DNA from: CAYNWH01 sp964400885 | GTDB lineage: Bacteria; Patescibacteriota; Patescibacteriia; CAIXNZ01 | Reading direction: 5' to 3' | Assembly: GCA_964400885.1 (NCBI GenBank) | Contig: CAYNWH010000020.1 | Span: forward strand, 1-17,019 | DNA: 17,019 bases | Shown: piece after piece, positions 13,876 to 17,019 of the stretch | Numbering within the stretch: position 1 is the first letter of the stretch | Layout: each line of letters begins with the position of its first letter | Notes under the pieces: generated by a model | Database searches by the model: none | Told to the model about the DNA's origin: nothing | The model's input: only the letters and a program-made list of their open reading frames with translations | Position numbers and translations under genes: made by a program

Positions 13876-14601
13876 TTCTTTTAAATTAGTGTAATAATTG
13901 TCAACGTCTTCATCTTCATCTAAAGCTTCAACAAGGGCTTGATTTTTTTCTTTGAGTTCAGGATTTAAAGTTACAGTTTCTTTAGGCACATATTCAATTT
14001 CAGCATATTCAACTTCAAGGTCAGTGTCTTCCATTCCTTTTTTTACTTTTTGCAAATCTTCAACTTTTGTATAAATAACCCAGGAATCAGCAAGCATTTC
14101 AATGTCTTGAGCACCCCAATCAATCATTTTTAATTCCAGCTCATCAAGATTTTTGTTTTTTAGCTGATCGTTAGAAATCCTAATGACTCCTTTTTGTTCA
14201 AATTGCCACATGACAGCATTAGGGCCAGCTAAGGAGCCGCCAAATCTTGTTAAAACATGCTTAATTTGCTGGGCAGTCCGATTTTTATTGTCAGATAAAC
14301 ACTTAATGATTAAAGCAGTGCCTCCAGGTCCAAATCCCTCATAAATAATTTCTTCAATTGTGGCTCCTTGAATTTCACCGGTGCCGCGTTTGATAGCTTT
14401 TTCTATGTTATCTTTGGGCATATTAGCAGCTTTAGCTTTTTCAATCGCTAAACGCAGTGAAAAATTAGTTTCCGGATCGTCCCCTTTATCTCTAGCGGCA
14501 ACTGTTATCGCCTTAGAAAGTTTGGTAAAAATAGCTGATTTTTTGGCATCAGTTGCAAATTTAGCGCGTTTAGTTGTTGCCCATTTGGAATGGCCTGACA
14601 T
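13873..14601 (-). CDS. yebC: YebC/PmpR/TACO1-family protein
   Basis: 242 residues, full length. The N-terminus MSGHSKWATTKRAKFATDAKKSAIFTKL is the family hallmark, followed by 'NFSLRLAIEKAKAANMPKDNIEKAIKRGTGE' (about 46-76), 'YEGFGPGGTALIIKCLSDNKNRTAQQIKHVL' (about 85-115) and the acidic C-terminal domain. Members were named as transcription regulators; more recent work shows some ease ribosome stalling at proline-rich stretches. The gene often sits just upstream of ruvC. Here that link is broken by the 12687-13832 gene. It has its own promoter (14651-14679), and its predicted leader is almost entirely a 7-bp tandem repeat. No SD sequence precedes the ATG. Confidence 0.96.
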   Translation of the reverse strand: MSGHSKWATTKRAKFATDAKKSAIFTKLSKAITVAARDKGDDPETNFSLRLAIEKAKAANMPKDNIEKAIKRGTGEIQGATIEEIIYEGFGPGGTALIIKCLSDNKNRTAQQIKHVLTRFGGSLAGPNAVMWQFEQKGVIRISNDQLKNKNLDELELKMIDWGAQDIEMLADSWVIYTKVEDLQKVKKGMEDTDLEVEYAEIEYVPKETVTLNPELKEKNQALVEALDEDEDVDNYYTNLKE

Positions 14602-14609
14602 ATATTGGA

Positions 14610-14644
14610 ATTAGTAATTGGTTATTAGTAATTAGTGAATAGTT
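14610..14644. repeat. Five-copy 7-bp tandem repeat in the yebC leader
   Basis: Five consecutive heptamers on the + strand follow the consensus ATTAGTA: copies at 14610 and 14624 are exact, the copy at 14631 differs in the last base, and the copies at 14617 and 14638 each differ in two or three bases. On the minus strand the unit reads TACTAAT. The repeat begins where the yebC transcript is expected to begin (near 14644) and ends 9 bases before the ATG. Confidence 0.8.
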
Positions 14645-14650
14645 GCTTTG

Positions 14651-14679
14651 ATTTTATAGGATTTCATCAAAAAATTCAA
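14651..14679 (-). promoter_or_regulatory. Promoter for yebC
   Basis: On the minus strand TTGAAT (14679-14674), 17 bases, then TAAAAT (14656-14651). An alternative -10, TATAAA, lies two bases upstream at 15-base spacing. The start is predicted near 14644, at the edge of the heptamer repeat. Confidence 0.6.
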
Positions 14680-14710
14680 GCCCTAAAAAAGAGCTATCCA
14701 CAGATTTTTC

Positions 14711-14738
14711 TTGCTTTAATTTTGAAAGCTGATATACT
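14711..14738 (+). promoter_or_regulatory. Candidate promoter for the methyltransferase gene
   Basis: TTGCTT (14711-14716), 16 bases, then TATACT (14733-14738) preceded by TGA, an extended -10. A start near 14745 would give a leader of about 105 bases that includes the hairpin at 14783-14830. A second -35-like TTGAAA (14722-14727) with TAATAT (14745-14750) is an alternative. Confidence 0.45.
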
Positions 14739-14782
14739 GTTAAATAATATAAATAAGAACTTAAATTTACTATGTTTAATAG

Positions 14783-14836
14783 CCCTGCGAGATTGTTTTA
14801 CTGCCATGCTTAGTAAAAGAATCAGCAGGGTTTTAT
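14783..14836 (+). other. Long leader hairpin with terminator-like tail upstream of the methyltransferase
   Basis: CCCTGC (14783-14788) pairs with GCAGGG (14825-14830), GATT (14791-14794) with AATC (14820-14823), and TTTTACT (14796-14802) with AGTAAAA (14812-14818). This makes 17 pairs in all, with a G-G mismatch, a small bulge and a nine-base loop. TTTTAT follows directly. It lies 13 bases before the ATG at 14850, so it could act as an attenuator or a translation block, or end a short RNA starting near 14745. No known riboswitch class is recognised. Confidence 0.55.
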
Positions 14837-14849
14837 ATTGTCTAATAAT

Positions 14850-15479
14850 ATGATCATTTTTTTACTAATTATTTTAGTTTTGATTTCATTGCTGTTAATC
14901 TTTTTTTATTTAGGCTTCTTAAATTTAGCCTTATATCTGGCCTGGTTGATTATAATGGTAGGTTTTCTTATCTTTTGTTTGTTATTGGTTGAATTTTATC
15001 GTGTCGTTTTTCGGGGTAATGCCCCTTATATAAGAACAGACAAGAAACTAATAAATAAAATTATTCAAGAAGTCGATTTTAAAGAAGGTGCATTGGTCTA
15101 TGAATTAGGTTGCGGCGATGCTAGATTTTTACGTGCTTTGGTAAAAGAAAAAAAAATTAAAGCAGTTGGCTATGAATATTTTCTCCTGCCTTATTTGCTG
15201 GCTCTATTTTTTAATTTATTTTCCTCAGAAAAAGTTGATCTTTATTTTAAGGATTTTTTTAAAGCTGATTTATCTGCTGCAGATTATATTTTCTGTTATT
15301 TGATTCCAAAGGAACAAGCTAGATTAGAAGATAAGCTGAAAAAAGAGCTAAAACCGGGATCCATTATAATTTCTAACACTTTTACATTTAAAGATTGGCA
15401 GCCTATAGACACTTTCATTTTGAATGATAAGAAAAAGACTGGTTTAAGCAATAAATTTTATATTTATAGAAAACAATAG
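14850..15479 (+). CDS. Membrane-anchored class I SAM-dependent methyltransferase
   Basis: 209 residues from the ATG at 14850; a TTG four codons upstream is a less likely start. Two hydrophobic spans fill residues 1-48, so the catalytic part (about 60-209) faces the cytoplasm at the membrane. SAM-binding motif I is VYELGCGDARFL (83-94), and the acidic residue after strand 2 is Glu109 in VGYEY. The later 'YIFCYLIPKE', 'LKPGSIIISNTFTF' and 'KFYIYRK' match strands 4 to 7 of the fold. The layout (N-terminal membrane segment plus short Rossmann domain) resembles FAM173/ATP-synthase-c lysine methyltransferase relatives, so a membrane protein Lys is a possible target; this is inference. There is no SD sequence, and the long leader hairpin at 14783-14830 lies just upstream. 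Confidence 0.82.
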   Translation: MIIFLLIILVLISLLLIFFYLGFLNLALYLAWLIIMVGFLIFCLLLVEFYRVVFRGNAPYIRTDKKLINKIIQEVDFKEGALVYELGCGDARFLRALVKEKKIKAVGYEYFLLPYLLALFFNLFSSEKVDLYFKDFFKADLSAADYIFCYLIPKEQARLEDKLKKELKPGSIIISNTFTFKDWQPIDTFILNDKKKTGLSNKFYIYRKQ

Positions 15480-15510
15480 AATGTCTGCAATGGGATTTTA
15501 TTGCTAATTT

Positions 15511-15519
15511 TGCTATAAT
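15511..15519 (+). promoter_or_regulatory. Extended -10 promoter giving a leaderless glycosyltransferase transcript
   Basis: TGC plus a perfect TATAAT (15514-15519). The usual start, about 7 bases downstream, falls on the A of the ATG at 15526, so the mRNA would begin with the start codon. The -35 region (TGGGAT at 15491-15496) is poor, as allowed with an extended -10. Confidence 0.5.
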
Positions 15520-15525
15520 TTAAAC

Positions 15526-17019
15526 ATGAGGCCTTTTTCTATTTTACTAGATAAAGTAAAAAAACTGATTGCAGAAAATCAGTTTATTTTGTATTTGATT
15601 ATTTTTTTTATAGCTTTTTTTATTTATCTTTGGATTCAGTCAACTTCTAGTTTTTTAGATCCGGATTCTTTTTATCATTTAGAAATGGCAAAATTAATTG
15701 CTGAGCGCGGACCGATTTTGAATTTTCCCTGGCTGCAATTTACCAGCTTAAAAGAATATTTCGTAGATCATCATTTTTTGTATCATGTTTTATCTATTCC
15801 TTTTATTAAAGTTTTAGGCGATTTTGCAGGCTTTAAATTTTATACGGCTGTTTTAGCTGCTTTCTTCATTTTTCTTTCTTATATTATTTTTAAAAAAGAA
15901 AAAATTCGCTGGCCAGAGATTTTTGCTTTAGTTTTGCTGTTTTCACCAGCTTTCATGTTTAGAATTTCTTTGGCTAAAGCAACCGCCTTTTCTTTGATTT
16001 TATTATTTTTGGGCATTTATTTTATTTTTAAGCATAAATATTGGCTTCTATTTTTTTTGTCATTTCTTTATGTTTGGTCTTATGGCGGATTTTTACTGAT
16101 TTTGGTTATGAGCACAATTTATGCTTTGGCCAATGCTCTTGACCAAACATTTATAAATAAGCCGCTTTGGCTGAAATTGAAGCAGTTTATTTGGCCGGCT
16201 AAACTTAAAAATTATTGCCTTGTTTTCTTAAAAAACTTATTCTCATTTGATAATTGGAAAATAATTGTTGCTTCTTTTTTTGGCATTATTGCTGGTTTAG
16301 TGATTAATCCTTATTTCCCTAAGAATTTAAATTTTTATTGGCAGCAGATAATTGAAATTGGCCTGATTAATTTTCGCGGCCTAGTGAATGTCGGGGGCGA
16401 ATGGTATCCTTATCCGGTTTTGCAGCTTATCAATGACAGCGGAGTAGCCATGATTTTAGGCATTATTGCTCTGTTTTTATTTCTAATTTTTTATAAAAAA
16501 CAAAAAACTAAAAGTCTTTTCTTCTTTTTAACGACAGTTTTATTTTTTATTTTGACTTTAAAATCGAAACGTTATGTGGAATATTTCATCCCTAGTCTGG
16601 TTTATTTTTCAGCTTTTACTTACAGTTTTATTTTGGGAGAGGTTGACATTTGGGATTTTTTCAAAAAGCTGAAAAATGAAAGTCGGTTTATTGGTTTTTT
16701 AGTTTCTTTTGCTTTAATATTTATTGCTATCATTTTTCCTTTAGTCATGCTTAAAGATGCCTATATTACGCGGGAAAGTTTTAGAGGCGGCATTAGTTTT
16801 CAAAGATTTGCCGGCATTGCCAATTATCTTAAAGAAAATTCTGCGCCCAGCGAAATTATAATGCAGACGGATTGGGATGATTTTCCTATGCTTTTTTATC
16901 AAGACAGCCAAAATTATTATATTGTCGGGTTAGATCCTACTTTTATGTATAATTATAATCCTGATTTATATAATCTTTTTGCCGAGATTACATCAGCTAA
17001 GAAGAATGACAATTTATAT
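15526..17019 (+). CDS. GT-C type integral-membrane glycosyltransferase, truncated by the window edge
   Basis: An open frame of 498 codons with no stop up to the last base, so the 3' end is missing. After a short basic start, a first membrane span (about 19-37) leads into the outside loop SFLDPDSFYHLEMAKLIA (42-59). The Asp45-Pro-Asp47 and His51 pattern is typical of GT-C enzymes that use lipid-linked sugars (oligosaccharyltransferase STT3, PMT/GT39). A second motif, VDHHFLYH (80-87), is also common in these proteins. About ten to twelve more hydrophobic spans follow, then 'KSKRYVEYFIP' (about 346-356), another recurring GT-C feature. After the last span, an outer domain begins near 'FAGIANYLKENSAPSEII'. 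It probably transfers a sugar from a polyprenyl phosphate to a surface protein or glycan; donor and acceptor are unknown. There is no SD sequence. Confidence 0.82.
   Translation, partial: MRPFSILLDKVKKLIAENQFILYLIIFFIAFFIYLWIQSTSSFLDPDSFYHLEMAKLIAERGPILNFPWLQFTSLKEYFVDHHFLYHVLSIPFIKVLGDFAGFKFYTAVLAAFFIFLSYIIFKKEKIRWPEIFALVLLFSPAFMFRISLAKATAFSLILLFLGIYFIFKHKYWLLFFLSFLYVWSYGGFLLILVMSTIYALANALDQTFINKPLWLKLKQFIWPAKLKNYCLVFLKNLFSFDNWKIIVASFFGIIAGLVINPYFPKNLNFYWQQIIEIGLINFRGLVNVGGEWYPYPVLQLINDSGVAMILGIIALFLFLIFYKKQKTKSLFFFLTTVLFFILTLKSKRYVEYFIPSLVYFSAFTYSFILGEVDIWDFFKKLKNESRFIGFLVSFALIFIAIIFPLVMLKDAYITRESFRGGISFQRFAGIANYLKENSAPSEIIMQTDWDDFPMLFYQDSQNYYIVGLDPTFMYNYNPDLYNLFAEITSAKKNDNLY

Noticed and set aside
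14694..14702. CTATCCACA, one mismatch from a DnaA box, upstream of the yebC promoter
   Set aside because: It stands alone. A few one-mismatch 9-mers are expected by chance in 17 kb of AT-rich DNA on two strands.
14635..14853. A 72-residue + strand frame upstream of the methyltransferase
   Set aside because: It runs across the yebC promoter and the perfectly structured leader hairpin, has no SD sequence and no recognisable pattern; the hairpin explains the sequence better.

Overview
The window is an AT-rich chromosomal segment built around the replication initiation locus of a bacterium that I would place in the Candidate Phyla Radiation (Patescibacteria). The placement is inferred from gene content and style: a minimal rpmH-rnpA-yidD / dnaA-dnaN origin region, one large class A penicillin-binding protein with an added C-terminal Ig-like tail, short intergenic gaps, many starts without a Shine-Dalgarno (SD) sequence, and a multi-membrane-span glycosyltransferase with a CPR-like appearance. 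No 16S rRNA or universal single-copy marker tree was available, so the phylum is not proven.

Layout. Positions 105-1827 hold two small secreted-protein genes on the + strand, each with its own terminator. The second is a lipoprotein with a MopE-type Asp/Cys-rich motif. Positions 1873-2769 hold the leftward operon rpmH-rnpA-yidD. Positions 2741-2911 are the best candidate for oriC: three DnaA-box-like 9-mers sharing a TCCACA core, 40 and 42 bp apart, next to an almost pure A/T stretch. Rightward come dnaA, a 270-base gene-free AT-rich gap, and dnaN. A tight three-gene unit follows (DEDDy exonuclease, EamA-type transporter, membrane-anchored glycoside-hydrolase-like protein; 5831-8453), then a small gene with a sigma-region-4-like helix-turn-helix (8581-8982). 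Leftward genes follow: class A PBP (9099-11960) and ruvC (12034-12546). A rightward secreted alpha/beta hydrolase (12687-13832) lies between ruvC and the leftward yebC (13873-14601). The window ends with a membrane-anchored SAM methyltransferase (14850-15479) and a truncated GT-C type membrane glycosyltransferase running off the right edge.

How it works together. The core genes cover replication initiation (dnaA, dnaN), ribosome and tRNA maturation (rpmH, rnpA), membrane insertion (yidD), recombination (ruvC), translation or regulation (yebC) and the cell wall (PBP1A). Placed among them are four rightward single-gene units (starts 154, 842, 8581, 12687). Three have clear TTGACA-type promoters, all four have strong SD sequences, and all end near intrinsic terminators. 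They look like accessory cassettes inserted into conserved neighbourhoods: one pair lies where yidC would be expected after yidD, and another lies between yebC and ruvC. This cassette pattern, the regularly spaced DnaA boxes, two candidate leaderless starts, a 7-bp tandem repeat filling the yebC leader and a long hairpin in the methyltransferase leader are the observations most worth checking. I did not find a CRISPR array, transposon, tRNA, rRNA or a recognisable defence system.
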